Position numbers and translations under genes: made by a program. From the NCBI GenBank assembly GCA_964035575.1, contig OZ037922.1:620001-684000 (forward strand): a stretch of 64,000 nucleotides of DNA, read 5' to 3'. Numbering within the stretch: position 1 is the first letter of the stretch; each line of letters begins with the position of its first letter. Source of the DNA: Rhynchopus sp. YZ270_cl-10 (lineage: Eukaryota; Euglenozoa; Diplonemea; Diplonemida; Diplonemidae). The notes beneath the pieces were generated by a model. The model searched no databases and was not told where the DNA came from. It was given only the letters and a program-made list of their open reading frames with translations. Below, piece after piece: positions 1 to 10,854 of the stretch.

Positions 1-256
1 GATGGAAGTTGCCTCTTGCGACTGGCCTGTCGTGCGTCTCGTAAACTCCTCATCCCTTCGCCGAAAAGAATCTCTTTGCTGCTCGAGTGCCATATCCATC
101 GCCAACTTTTTGCGCTTTATTTTTTTTTGTCCCAACCAAGTTGAACCAACCCTCCCGGAGAGATCAACAAATGCGTCTTGAAGTGTCAAGAACACACCTC
201 CAGAGACCGAGACTCTTCACGACCACGCTCTAGGATTCATGTCGCGACGCATTCGT

Positions 257-2622
257 TTATTGTGGCTTACCGATGTTGTTGCTGTTTGCGAAGTGTTGAA
301 ATGCACCCAGCGGCAAGGGGACCGAATGCTGGTTTGGGAATGTGCCCGGCTGAAGCGCACCCACTTGCAAAGAGACGGACTGCTGGTTTTGGAGCTGTGG
401 GTTTTGGAGCTGTTCTGATGCACCCGTTTGAACTACACCCAGCGGCAAGGGGACCGAATGCTGGTTTTGGTGTTGCTGGTATAGGAGCTGCTGTGATGCA
501 CCCATTTGAAATGCACCCAGCGGCACGGGGGCCGAATGCTGGTTTGGGAATGTGCCCGGCTGAAGCGCACCCACTTGCAAGGAGACGGACTGCTGGTTTT
601 GGAGCTGTTCTGATGCACCCGTTTGAAATGCACCCAGGGGCAAGGGGACCGAATGCTGGTTTTGGTGTTGCTGGTAGAGGAGCTGCTGTGATGCACCCGT
701 TTGAAATGCACCCAGCGGCAAGGGGACCGAATGCTGGTTTGGGAATGTGCCCGGCTGAAGCGCACCCACTTGCAAGGAGACGGACTGCGGGTTTTGGAGC
801 TGCTCTGATGTATCCGTTTGAAATGCACCCACTTGCAAGGTCACCGACTGCTGGTTTAGGAATGTACCCGGCTGAAGTGCACCCACTTGCAAGGGGACGG
901 AATGCTGGTTTTGGTGTTGCTGGTATAGGAGCTGTTCTGATGCACCCGTTTGAAATGCACCCCGTGGCAAGGGGACCGAATGCTGGTTTGGGAATGTACC
1001 TTGCGGAAGTGCACCCACTTGGACCGAATGCTCGGGCTCGAGTTGCTTGGGCTTGGGCTGCTTGGGCTTGGGCTTGCGGTTGCGATCTTGCACTGCCCCC
1101 TCCTTAGCACCCTGGCGCATTTGTTCACTCGTACGAAAAGGACCCTTCGCTTCTGGAGCCCACATTTCCTTTTCAAGTAATGTCGTAGAGAGACCCTTGA
1201 ACCAATCTGTAAGTTTATCCTTGCCGTCAAGAGTGCCGTTTACAACGCACCAGGCAAGGTGCGTGTGCAAAGACCTTTTATGGGGCCCATTGTGCAGGGT
1301 GACTTCCTCCAAGTGACGTTCACCTCCGATGATGTGCCACTTCTTGTCCTTAAAATGCATAAAGGACAAACGACCTTTGTCGAACTTGTCGCGACACGTT
1401 CCCTCCACTCCTTCATTACCACACAAACAAAGAAAGTTGGTCCCATCCATGTCTGCAGAAGTTAACCCCAGGTACTCCAGCGCTTTCACATTTTTTAGAA
1501 TATGCGCAGCAGAAAGATTTTTCGTTGTACCGCACATGATACATGAATTCACTCCTTTTTCTTCAAGCCAGCCTAGCGCCTCCCGTTTTGCGTCTTTAGT
1601 TACCTGGCCACAAGAACCCACCGTCCAACTCCGATCGAAAACGACGATAGGATATGTTTGGAAGTAATACCATGCACCTTCATGCTGTTCACGCAACACC
1701 GCATCCCTAATATGTGGTGGCAAAACATTCCCTAACCTCGCTCTCGCCGCTCTGAACTGTGGATGAGTAAGTGTAGAACAATAAGGAGAAGCACAAACAC
1801 ACAACCCCATCCCATATCCCATAACATAGGAACACACATATGTTGCAAATGGGTGATCCTAGAAAGATAAAGACAAACCCCGACTTTCTATGTTCGCAAA
1901 CTGATCTTGATAACTTGACATGGGGTGGGGGGGAGAAAGTCTGGGAGTAGGAAGTATACCGCCGCACTGCCATCTTCCTTCTCTACTATCTGTTGCAGTG
2001 TCTTGCGCGCACTCAACAGCTGTTCGGCAACGTTCTGTAATGGCGGAAAATGAATACTAACTGTAGTTTTAGAAAACTTTGGACTTTATGTGGCCATGGG
2101 AAAAGTCCTGGCCTGGACAGGGGTCTGTCTATCCCGAGGGGTACCCAGGCTGTTTCGGGGTGTCTAGAGGGACTTGGTGGAACTTAGAACCATGTTTCAA
2201 AAAGTGTCCAGGAACTCGTACCAAGGGCTTGCCCTCCCAAGGATGTACATCTCCGCTGCCGACTTTGCAACCCCAACACGACACACACGTTGCGAATGGG
2301 TCGTGCTTGAAAATAAAATCAAAATAGATGTGAGAAGCAAGCGTCATACCGTCTTCTCCGCCTTGAGCTTGGCGACCACTGCTACAACATCATGCTTTGT
2401 TGGAGGAAAGTTAAAGAGGTGACGGTACTTTTCGTCTAATGTTGTCAACACTCCTGTAGTCCAACTAGGGTCCCACAGCAAACTGCGGAGTCCTGCAATC
2501 TCGGACGCCAGTTTGTCCTCCTTCTGCTCCAGTTCACGGATATCAGCCTCTGCAGGGGACAGGTTGGTGTGTTGTTGCGGACATTGTGCGTGCTGCACAG
2601 ATGATGAGGACGCTGTTGCCAT
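257..2622 (-). CDS. HNH_2-like nuclease-domain protein with Gln-rich repeat tail (3 exons)
   Basis: Three phase-0 exons are read: 2622-2350, 2034-1960 and 1756-257, giving about 615 aa. Introns are 2349-2035 (GTATGA...TTACAG) and 1959-1757 (GTATAC...CCACAG). Residues 1-116 are Ser-rich then coiled-coil. The core has a CxxC (C188, C191), the AAHI histidine (about H201), an N-F-L-C-L-C stretch and CRDKFDKG, which together resemble the HNH_2 fold (Zn-supported nuclease or nucleic-acid-binding module). A basic KPKPKQ linker follows. The last 240 residues are Gln/Ser repeats with the themes QHSVPLPLGAFQTGAS and QPGTFPN. A paralogue lies at 62105-63419 and shares the coiled-coil/HNH order and the first intron. 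This copy lacks the paralogue's N-terminal zinc finger. Whether it cleaves DNA is unknown. The exact start (2622) is the first ATG that matches the paralogue. Confidence 0.72.
295..1030 (-). repeat. Coding minisatellite in the HNH gene tail
   Basis: Imperfect tandem and interspersed units of roughly 48 to 80 nt encode the Gln-rich tail on the minus strand. Two unit types alternate: one encoding QHSVPLPLGAFQTGAS plus QQLLYQQHQN, the other QSVSLQVGALQPGTFPN. The units differ by substitutions and length, so this is an old array with several expansion rounds. The opposite strand also stays open through the array, which is a composition effect. Confidence 0.8.
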
Positions 2623-2639
2623 GCACTCGAGAGCCACAC

Positions 2640-2790
2640 GTATTTGGGATGGGTTGGGAAGGGAAGGGAAGGGTAGGGATCTAAAAAAAGAAAGGGAACG
2701 TGTTCTCCTGTGTGAGATGATGACAAAGAGGGGAGAAGTTGGGGTATGGGTGGAGGTGGAAAAAGAGTGGGTTCGGTGCGGAATGGGGGT
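2640..2790 (-). promoter_or_regulatory. Upstream block shared by the two HNH paralogues
   Basis: Immediately upstream of the first HNH gene, a purine-rich plus-strand stretch (GGGTTGGGAAGGGAAGG, then GTGTGAGATGATGA, then GGGTGGAGGTGGAA and GAGTGGGTTCGGTGCGG) matches 63425-63560 in the same order upstream of the paralogue. It probably holds the 5' UTR and core promoter. Its conservation shows that the duplication included regulatory DNA. Confidence 0.5.
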
Positions 2791-2859
2791 TGCTAAAGTT
2801 CTCTTCATTCGTAACTTCAAACAAACTGGCTTTGGGACTCGTACATCGACCACTTAAAC

Positions 2860-3411
2860 ATGAACTGAAAATTGTAACAAACAAAGGGAAGGGGGACTAA
2901 AACACTTCTATACAAATATACGTCCAATCTATTGTGTCCTTGCGACAACATCAGTGCAATCACGCAGAACGTGGAATATAAAGTTCATCAAAAAGTCGTG
3001 CAGAAAGTCGTAAGTCTGATATCACCACAAAAAAGAAACTAATCATGCGCCAAGACTGCATCACGTTCTGTATCACTTTTTGCATAACGTTCTGCACTAC
3101 TTCCTCCACGAGTTTCTGCTCAACTTTATCTTTAACTTTCTGCATCACTTTCGACACCCCTGATCTGACCGCCCACAAACACCCCCAACACCAGATACGA
3201 CACAAAGTATGGCATGGACCAGGTCATTTCCTTCCAACCACCTCATGAACCAGAAGAAGACCACTCAAGAACACTCGGATCCACTTATCTTGTGTCTCAA
3301 TCGACACAACCTCCTGAACTCGTCTTCGTGTTACGTTGCTGATAATACTTAAACCCCCCTCCCGTATAATATTGACACACGCACATTATTAACAACACGC
3401 CTATTATTTAC
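2860..3411. other. Intergenic; contains a short amphipathic-helix reading frame
   Basis: Read on the minus strand, 3180-3040 encodes a strongly periodic Val/Gln/Lys stretch (SKVMQKVKDKVEQKLVEEV, then QNVMQKVIQNVMQS) that would form an amphipathic helix. It comes from degenerate TTCTGCATCACTTT-type DNA repeats. There is no convincing start or homologue, so it may be a gene remnant or a chance effect of repeat DNA. The rest shows nothing recognisable. Confidence 0.3.
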
Positions 3412-3905
3412 ATGAATTTATGTATATCGCGGAAGAGGGACTCCAGCTCCGAAGAAGACGCTGTGGAGATCGTGCACGTCGACGTGCCAGCACCTGCAGC
3501 ACCTGCCGAGCCAGCAGTCGCGCAAGAAGCGGATTCTCCTGCGAATACACCACCCCCAGCACCAAAAAGCCTCCCACCACCAGCGAAGAAGAAGAGGAAA
3601 GTGCAGTCTAAACTGTAGTGCCTGCTGTGTCTGCTGAGGAGCAGGCAGAAATCGACGAATCGTGGTCGTCATTTTTTTACTCGGGCGCAGTGCCTATCAA
3701 CCAAGCCAACAACAGTTGGTTTAGGAAGGCTGTGCGCAAGACACGCAGCACGGTTCGCAGGGTGCTCGACGATGACCTGAGGGGTCCATTGCTTGAGAAG
3801 GCAATGGTGAAGTACGTGCAGCCAGTGCTGAACGAGGCTGTCGGACAGAGCAAGGAGTTTGGCGTGACGTGCCAATGCTGACGCATGGCAGAGCAAAAAA
3901 TGCAA
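3412..3905 (+). pseudogene. Decayed hAT-type transposase fragment (DUF659-like)
   Basis: The first frame (3412-3618) has an acidic, Pro/Ala-rich leader ending in an SV40-like nuclear localisation signal (PPPAKKKRKV). The second frame (about 3619-3881) reads SSFFYSGAVPINQANNSWF, then LRGPLLEKAMVKYVQPVL and FGVTCQ. That matches the order of DUF659, a domain found in hAT-like transposases (small FFY..GIP, LRGPLL, GVT before a DGWT motif). The frame changes between the leader and the domain and again where DGWT should follow (DAW appears in the next frame), so it is inactive. No ends were identified. Non-autonomous hAT copies elsewhere in the window fit an active relative in the genome. Confidence 0.55.
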
Positions 3906-5709
3906 AACAACACCTGTTCTCCCTCTCCATCACCTCACCTTCCCCTCTGCTGCTTGAGAGCTTGACGCTCAAGGAACGCACCGTCTCATGCAGTCCCGGT
4001 ACGACTCTTCCCCTGCGGTGACCCTTTACAGAACCAATAATTCCATGTTTTGAATGCAGGCTTCTGTGTCACATTTTGTATGCTGTGCTCTGTGTGAAGG
4101 GGTTGCTTTGTGGGTTGGGCGAGAGGGGGGGAGAGGAAACACAGAAAGGTAGGGGAGATGAACGCTATTGTTTTTTTTGTAGATTTTTGGTGTTTTTTTT
4201 TGTTTTTTTTTTTTGTTTTTTTGTTTTTTGCTTTTTTTGTTTTTGTTTTTTTGCTTTCACTTTCCTCGTAGTGATAAAGAAAAATAAAATGGGTAAATTT
4301 ACCATAATATCCCACGTTGCTCAATACTCAGTAATGATTATGCCCATGGGGTCTTTTGGGCGTTTTTTCAGATAAGCTAATTGTCTTGTCTCCGACATGC
4401 ACCAAAGGTGCACGACAAGACAGGGGTCTTCTGGTGGTGCTTTTTTTCTTTGCGGCGGTTGCATTCCTCTACCGACTTGTGTGGGATCACACGTCAGGTC
4501 ACATCATTGACGCCACTTCATAGGTCTAAGGTTCCCCCCAATCCCCATAGGTTTTATCCTTAATGGTATTCGCAACGTAATATGATATAGTAATTACCCC
4601 AAAACGCAGTGTCTTTTTTTTGACATACTTGCTTGAAAAGAAAAGGAAGAAGAAAAATGGTTGTCACACACCCTCGGTGCAAATCTTCCACTTTATGTTG
4701 GTTTGATTTGTTTGTTTTTATTGAAAGAAGATGAGGGAGGGGGGGAAATGGAGTGGGGGGGGGAGGGGAGGTGATGAAGGTTGGTCAACACAACAAAACT
4801 GCATTATGTTTGTTTGTTTTGTGTACGCGATTGACCAATCAAAGGGGAGATGGGAGGAAGGAAAGGGAAATAAGGGTGGGGAAGGGGATAGAGGGTGAGG
4901 GGAATTTCGTGTGTTATTTTTTTCTTTGTTTCTTTCATTTTGTTTGCTTTTAGAATGAGGGGAAGGGTACAGTTCTTCGAACATATTTTTTTTTTCTTTT
5001 GTTTTTTGTTTTTGTTGTGTAAGAGCTACAAAAAAAAAAGGTCACTCAGTGGACTCACAGTACCTCCCTCTGGAGAAGATTATCATGTCAATTAAACCAA
5101 CAAGCTATTCCACAGGAAAAAAAAAACACACAATCAAGGGGGGGGGAAAATATTTCGTACAGGAATTACCCATAATTGATTTTCAAACGTACACCTCAAT
5201 AAAACAATGACTCCCTCCTCCTATATGGAAACAGGAGACTAAGGGGGAAATTGCTTGACTCATGAGATGAGTCGCGTAATGTGAGCAAAAGAGAAGAGAA
5301 AAAAAAAGTTTTCTTGCCGTAGAGGCGAAGCGGCTGAAGAAGGGGTTTGATTAATCATCATTAATCGTTTGTTAAATGAAAAATTGGTTGGTTCTCTCTG
5401 TATTGCTTTGGCTTTTTGTTTTTTTTTTTGCCGAAAAAAGCATTTTAGTGAAGAGGAGGGAAAGACAAATCAACATTTTTTTTTTTGTCAGGAGTGAATT
5501 TAAAGAGGGAGATGTGGACAACACAAAAAAACAAAAATAAAAAAAAGTGAAGTTGATATAGTGCAAAAAACGCCTCTGGGACGCAGCGCACTGACACTCC
5601 GCGAGGGAAGGAAAAAAGAAACTCAATGGACAACACTACCTTTTTTCTTGAGGACAAAATCTAACAAGGAGACATCGTGTAAAAATAAAAATAAAAAATA
5701 AAAAAAAAA

Positions 5710-5832
5710 CTTGACTTGAAATACAACAGCCCGCTCGTGAACAGTGTACTTTGCTACATGATCCGGGGGTGTTCCGGGGGTGGACCCCCTCAACCATGCA
5801 GCCATGTACATCCATTTCGAGGTTTACATCAT
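5710..5832 (+). repeat. SINE-like family C copy
   Basis: Starts TTGACTTGAAATACAA, then CTCGTGAACAGTGTAC, a GGGGGTGGACCCC core, CAACCATGCAG and TTTCGAGGTTTACATC. Best-conserved copies: 19341-19458, 29860-29970, 41199-41290, 43300-43391, 47604-47752 and 53341-53480, all on the plus strand. It lies between A-rich runs. No tRNA fold or clear Pol III boxes were seen, so the SINE label is only by size and dispersal. Confidence 0.6.
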
Positions 5833-6060
5833 AAAAATAAAAAAAAAAAACTGTGTTGAGCCTCTGTGGAAAACCTCACACAACTCTACAGAAAGAAACC
5901 CACGGAAAGTGCTCCAAAGGAGCGCACATGGTGCAAGAAAACAAAATCCTTTCAGAAAAAAGGAAAATGACGGGGAGAGAGGCGAAGTGAATTGATAAAC
6001 GGACGACGCCTCAAACACAGGGCACGTACAACAACAACAAAAATAAACAAAAAAAGAGAA

Positions 6061-6110
6061 GTTGAAAGTGCAAACGCCTCACCGTTCATCGGCGGACGCA
6101 GAGGCACTGA
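6061..6110 (+). repeat. Family E copy (GTGCAAACGCCTCACCG)
   Basis: The unit is GTTGAAAGTGCAAACGCCTC followed by ACCGTTCATCGGCGGACGCA. Within it, GCCTC pairs with a downstream GAGGC and AGTGC with GCACT, giving a hairpin. Other copies: 10221-10267, 16571-16622, 19479-19532, 36961-37012; partial copies at 16884 and 41725. Confidence 0.6.
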
Positions 6111-6576
6111 AAAAAAAACCTAAAATTTGAGAAAAAAACAGTAAGATGACCATTAGCCACCTTATCACCTTCAAAAAATGAGGTGGAATGAAGAGCAAAA
6201 AAACAAATATGCGAGACCCCTGTGTATCAAAGACACAGACAGATGCATCAACTTTTTTTTGTGATGCAGCCCTCACACATGCATCCACTCTAATCACGTT
6301 GGAAGAAAGGAGAATTCCACACAACAACGGACAATTCCACATGAAGGAGTTTTTTTAAAAACTTTTTTTTTGACCCCCCCCAAAAAAAAAAATCTGTCAC
6401 CATAATGCCACAAGAGGCACTGCAGTTTTGTCACATCTCACAACAATTCTGATTTGAATCTCACTTACCCACCCACAGCTGCTTCCCCAGAAAAGCGCTG
6501 AGCCGAGAACGGCCCGCAGCTCCAGTACAACCACTTTTGAGATAAAAAAAAGAAGAGAAGAAATAGTTTTTTTTTG

Positions 6577-6611
6577 TAAGATGAACCTAAGCATCGCTGT
6601 CTTAGTCACCT
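6577..6611 (+). repeat. Small hairpin element, CTAAGC-arm type
   Basis: TAAGATGAACCTAAGC, a short loop, then CTTAGTCACCT. Inner arms (CTAAG/CTTAG) and outer arms (AAGATGA/TCACCT) pair with a small bulge. It is one of at least a dozen copies; see 40081-40127 for the best-conserved form. Confidence 0.55.
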
Positions 6612-6890
6612 ATCCAAAAGCAAAAAAAAAAAAAAAACACAACAAAAAAATCCAAGAAAAACACAAGAATTTCCCAGTAGTATCACCATATGAAAGTCTT
6701 TTTTGGAAGAGGAGAAAAATTTTTAGGTCTCAGAGATGGGAAACTAGTTTTTTTGTCTTTCCACATTTTTTTATCCCAACAAGAGAGATGAACACCTTTA
6801 TTTATCAAAATGCCTTTTTTTTTTGTTCCGACAAATCATCGTTGTACATCTACCCGGTATAACGATCTGCACTCTAATGTCGGCAGAAGA

Positions 6891-6970
6891 CTTTTGTACT
6901 ACGGAAAGGTAAAGACACAGCTCATCCTCAACCCTTAAGATGTGTCCCAGCAGAAGCTCGTCTTCCTCCT
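6891..6970 (+). repeat. Family F copy (GTACTACGGAAGGTATAGACG)
   Basis: Has TTTGTACTACGGAAAGGTAA, then CTCATCCTCAACCC. Other copies at 8200-8262, 10409-10465, 41528-41595 and 54466-54522, with partial ones at 41838 and 42164, share GGTAnAGACG and a CTCAACCC segment before GAGCAACTTTTAT. Confidence 0.5.
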
Positions 6971-7304
6971 GCTAAAAGAATTCTCGCCTTCTTCGCATTA
7001 CAAGGAATTATGAAATGAGGGGAAAAAGAGAATGTTTGAGAAGATGAAAAAATATGCCGCTTGTGCACTCATCAAATAAGCATCGCTTTTTTTTTTTCTC
7101 CCCCTAATCATGCACAACCTTTTCTGTGAAACCACTGTAAAACTTTTACACAAAACTCCCCTCTCCCTCACGTCGGGGAAAAATCCGGGGCTTTTTTTTT
7201 TTGCGTCAGGGATTTGGAGTCATCTACACAGCAGAACAGCGAAGTGCCGTGCGAGAAAAGTGTTTGGAGGAGGAAAAAATAATACAGAAACAAAAAAAAA
7301 AAAT

Positions 7305-7348
7305 CAAGAAGAAGAAGAAGAAGAAGAAGAAGAAGAAGAAGAAGAAGG
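7305..7348 (+). repeat. (AAG)n microsatellite
   Basis: About 14 uninterrupted AAG units following an A run. Confidence 0.9.
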
Positions 7349-7759
7349 GAGAAGTCAAATACACACACCTATACCTAGAGTGCATAGTCAGATCTCTTCA
7401 CATTAAATAGTCCGATCTACACAGGGTATAGATCTGACCTATTTGGTGTACATCTGACTGCAACCCTGTGTATTTGTGAAGATATTTGAGTTTTATCCAA
7501 AGACAAAAAAGAAAAAGAGAAAATAGTTGAGTAAGAAGAATAATAACTTTGTACAGGGAGTAATATCAAAATGAGGGAAAAAAAAAACGTTTTTATGTTG
7601 CATCATTTGAGATAACTCCCTGTGCATGTAAAAGGAGGTTGGTAAGATGAAGCTAAGCGACAGAACAGCTCAGCTCAGCTCAATAACGTCCAACACCAGG
7701 TCAATGACTCAGAAAGAAGACGCTTATTGGACACCAAAGTGTGCGAAGTAAGCTCTGTG

Positions 7760-7817
7760 CTTAGTCTTGATTAGATTACATATGTTTTGAACATTATGTA
7801 ATCTAATCAAGACTAAG
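7760..7817. repeat. Perfect 22-bp inverted repeat with 14-nt spacer
   Basis: Arms 7760-7781 and 7796-7817 (CTTAGTCTTGATTAGATTAC... and its exact complement) form a perfect 22-bp stem around a 14-nt loop. The arms carry the CTTAGTC motif of the small hairpin family. Could be a pre-miRNA-like hairpin, a MITE core or a recent palindrome. Confidence 0.75.
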
Positions 7818-7994
7818 TAGGGTACCTACGACTTAGGTAGGGTTCTCTCTATCTGTGCTTAGTCACCCAGAATTAACGAAAAGGAATTTGAAATATATGT
7901 ACGCAGCACCGAAGCTGTGCATCTCTAAGACACTAATTTTTTTTCCAGGAAGTTGTTGACAATACAAAACAATAGTATAAAAAAAAAAACGAAA

Positions 7995-8024
7995 GATGAA
8001 TGTACCTCTCGTGAACATTCATCG
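7995..8024 (+). repeat. Small hairpin element with 9-bp perfect arms
   Basis: GATGAATGT and ACATTCATC pair perfectly around ACCTCTCGTGA. The loop shares CCTCTCGTG with other copies whose arms have different sequence. Confidence 0.6.
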
Positions 8025-8102
8025 AACAGAGAAAAAAAAAATAGATAAAGGAAAACGTAAGGACTTTTTTTGCTTTTGAAATTGTGTAGTGATTTTTTTT
8101 TG

Positions 8103-8166
8103 ATAAAATTGTTGGATTAGTGCAGTTGCCTCGGTTGTGTTGCCACAGTTGGTGCAATCTCCACTA
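8103..8166 (+). repeat. Family B element, long form
   Basis: ATTGTTGGATTAGTGCAGTT, then GCCTCGGTTGTGTTGCCACA, then GTGCAATCTCCACTA. The 5' AGTGCAGTTGC pairs with the 3' GCAATCTCCACT, closing a hairpin. T runs flank the copy (a poly-T-like stop). Near-identical long forms: 11814-11877, 35391-35457, 45095-45163. Confidence 0.6.
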
Positions 8167-8199
8167 TTTTTTGTGAGAATTTTTTTTGTTTTTTTTTTC

Positions 8200-8262
8200 T
8201 GTACGGAAGGTAAAGACATGGTTTGTCATCAACCCGAAAAGAGCAACTTTTATAGAAAAAGG
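8200..8262 (+). repeat. Family F copy
   Basis: TGTACGGAAGGTAAAGACAT, then GTCATCAACCCG and GAGCAACTTTTAT. It follows directly on a family B copy (8103-8166). Confidence 0.5.
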
Positions 8263-8600
8263 GCTGTCCTTTTTTTTTGAAGACATAAAAAAAGGAATAC
8301 GGGGAAGGAAAAATATATAGATGAACGGGCCGTCGAAGTGACGGACGCAGATCTCTAAGAAAAGGAGAAAGTATCAAATAAAAATATTTCAGCATATGCC
8401 TTCAATAAATTGGTAGCATAGGAGGAGGGATCAATAAAAAAATAAAAAAATAAATCACATGGGTGACAGTCATGAAGTGTCAAAAAAAATAAAATCAAGG
8501 GCTAGGAGAAGTGTTGTACAAAGATATAAAGGGGGGTTTTTCCCCCTCTCTTTTTCTCTCGACGGAGGTAAATTAAAAAAAAAAGGAGAAAAACTTCATC

Positions 8601-8636
8601 AGATGAAGCTAAGCTCTCTCGTGCTTAGTCAGCTTT
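8601..8636 (+). repeat. Small hairpin element
   Basis: AGATGAAGCTAAGC, loop TCTCTCGT, GCTTAGTCAGCTT. An extra change (AGCTAAGC with GCTTAGTCAGCT) keeps the arms complementary. A related copy of the GTGC type lies at 8695-8726. Confidence 0.55.
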
Positions 8637-9462
8637 TAAAAAAAATAGGAGGGGTCACATTACATTGACACAAAAAAAACAAAGAAAAGTTGACAGATGA
8701 ATAGGCCGCACAGTGCATACACATCTTTTAAAAAAAAAAAAAAAAAATGAAAATCACAAAAATGGGTTATATTTCCTGTACCGAGGGAGTTGCCCCCAGA
8801 ACCTGATGTCTCAAACAGACAAGACATAACATACTGCCAATTATTTTAAAAAAAAAAAAACAACAAAAAATGCGAAGCTCAAGGACGGGGACTGTCCTTT
8901 TCTTCAGGAACAAGGGGGGAGCTGGGTGTACCAGGGTAAACTGGGGGGGGGGTTGGGGGTTGGGGGGGAGGTGGAATTGGCGGGAGGGAGGGAAGAGAGA
9001 AGATGAAAAACAATAATCAACTCATTTTTTTTTTTTTTGACAGAAACGGAGATTTGGGGGATGAGGGACGGATGGGTGTGTGTGTGTGTGAGGGATATTG
9101 TTTGAGAGGGAAAACAACAACAAAAAAACACATCCATTTTCATTCTTATTTGGCTCGTTTGGAAAAACGGGTTCTTTATTTATTTTACTTTTTTTTTGAA
9201 CGAAAACGGGAGTGGATCTGGAAGGGGGAGGGGAGGGGAGGGGGGGGGGAGAGAGGACAGATGGAAAAATGATATTTTTTTTTTTTTTTGATCAATTTGA
9301 CCTGGTGACTTCCTACCACATCCCACACTATTGATTTCCGTTGTTTTATATAGAATAACTCTACACCTACTGGTATAAAGATCAGCACTCAATGTCTCAC
9401 GGGTTGTTTTTAAATTTTTTTAACTTTTTACTAGCCCTGGAGGCTTGTGTTGCATTTTTTTT

Positions 9463-9505
9463 TTGAAAATTTGGTTGTATTAGTGTAGACACTCTGGAGT
9501 GTGCA
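9463..9505 (+). repeat. Family B element, short form
   Basis: TTGAAAATTTGGTTGTATTA, then GTGTAGACACTCTGGAGTGT. T runs lie on both sides. Resembles 20293-20341 and 36255-36306. Confidence 0.5.
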
Positions 9506-10170
9506 TTTTTTTTAAAATTTACAAATTGGGTGTGGGAATAGGGAACCAGGAATAAAACAGAACAATTTTTTTTTGTAGTACGATATCTTGCGAATCACTG
9601 GTCACAGATACCACTTAACAGCCTTTAACTCTTTCACATCAATTTTTTTTTTTTTTTGTTGCTTTTTCTTTTTCCCTTTTTTTTTTGCTGAACAAAAAGT
9701 ATGGTTGTAGTGCAAGGCAAGAAAAGGCTCTTCACTTTTATGTTTATTTATTAATTTATTTTCGTTTGAAATAATTTTTTTTTTGTGGAAGTGGTGAATT
9801 GTCATCCTCTTTTGTATGCAAAATCGCCACGTTCCCTTTATTTTTAAGAATCATGTCTCTCACATAAAGCAGGGCTCTCTGGCAGTCCCAGGTGTTTTTT
9901 TTTCTTCATTCATTCATTCAAATAAAAAGATAAACACACACATCCGTTTTTTTTTTTTTTTTTTGTTCCTACCCAGCCATGGGGCTTGTCCCTTTTAAAA
10001 TAATTCGTTTGTTTTGACCAAGGGGACCGGTGGGCTTTTTTCTTCTGTTTCGTTCAGGTTTCTGAGTTATATTAATAGTTGCGTTCTTGATAAAAAGCAT
10101 AACAAAAAGGGGTTTTTTTTAGTACGGAGTCCATCCACAGCTTAGAAAAAAAAAAGAAAAAAAAAACTTG

Positions 10171-10202
10171 AAAGATTAATGTGCCTCTTGTGCACACAGA
10201 TC
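10171..10202 (+). repeat. Small hairpin element, GTGC-arm type
   Basis: GATTAATGTGC, loop CTCTT, GTGCACACAGATC. Same outer GAT/ATC closing pair as the CTAAGC type but with different inner arms. Confidence 0.5.
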
Positions 10203-10220
10203 CCAAAGAAGTTATAATAA

Positions 10221-10267
10221 GTTGACAGTACTAACGCCTCACCGAACATCGGCGGACGCAGACGCTC
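10221..10267 (+). repeat. Family E copy
   Basis: GTTGACAGTACTAACGCCTC, then ACCGAACATCGGCGGACGCA. Lies 20 nt after a small hairpin and about 140 nt before a family F copy (10409-10465). Confidence 0.5.
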
Positions 10268-10632
10268 ATGGGGTAGGGTCCCCTTGTGTTGGGAGTGTGA
10301 AAACGAAAATTATATTTAAAAAAAAAGTTCTGGGGAGGGAAAAAGGATTTCTTTGTGTCGACTGAAAAAGGGCTTAAAGGATGTGACATATCGGCCTCAG
10401 CGTCTATTCTCCTCTGGTAGGTACAGACGCAGGTCGTCCTCAACCCTTGAGAGCAACTTCTATTTCTTTACAGATGTGGTGTGATTTTTCTAAAAAAAAG
10501 GTGTAAAAAAGGTCCTTCTAAGGTACTTCTAAAGTATGGTGGTTTTCCTTAGGGCACTTCCTTAAGGAAAACGTGACTTTTTCCCGAGCTTTCCCTGTGG
10601 TGGAGTGGCCTTGTTTTCGATCAAAAAACTGG

Positions 10633-10854
10633 GTACCCAGTACCCAGTACCCAGTACCCAGTACCCAGTACCCAGTACCCAGTACCCAGTACCCAGTACC
10701 CAGTACCCAGTACCCAGTACCCAGTACCCAGTACCCAGTACCCAGTACCCAGTACCCAGTACCCAGTACCCAGTACCCAGTACCCAGTACCCAGTACCCA
10801 GTACCCAGTACCCAGTACCCAGTACCCAGTACCCAGTACCCAGTACCCAGTACC
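10633..10854. repeat. (AGTACCC)n heptamer array, about 31 copies
   Basis: 222 bp of a perfect 7-bp unit with no visible variants, ending TACCGGGGCC. It is not the TTTAGGG or TTAGGG telomere unit. The perfect homogeneity suggests recent expansion. All three frames on each strand stay open, so apparent ORFs here are not evidence of coding. Confidence 0.95.

Noticed and set aside
178-1107. Open plus-strand frame of about 300 codons opposite the HNH gene tail
   Set aside because: It follows the repeat units of the minus-strand gene, begins without an ATG and has only repeat-derived composition; the minus strand carries the domains.
4180-4260. Hydrophobic Phe-rich frames over poly-T runs here and elsewhere (for example 8019-8219, 12362-12940, 17529-17909)
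   Set aside because: They arise from T or A homopolymers; no starts, domains or codon pattern of genes.
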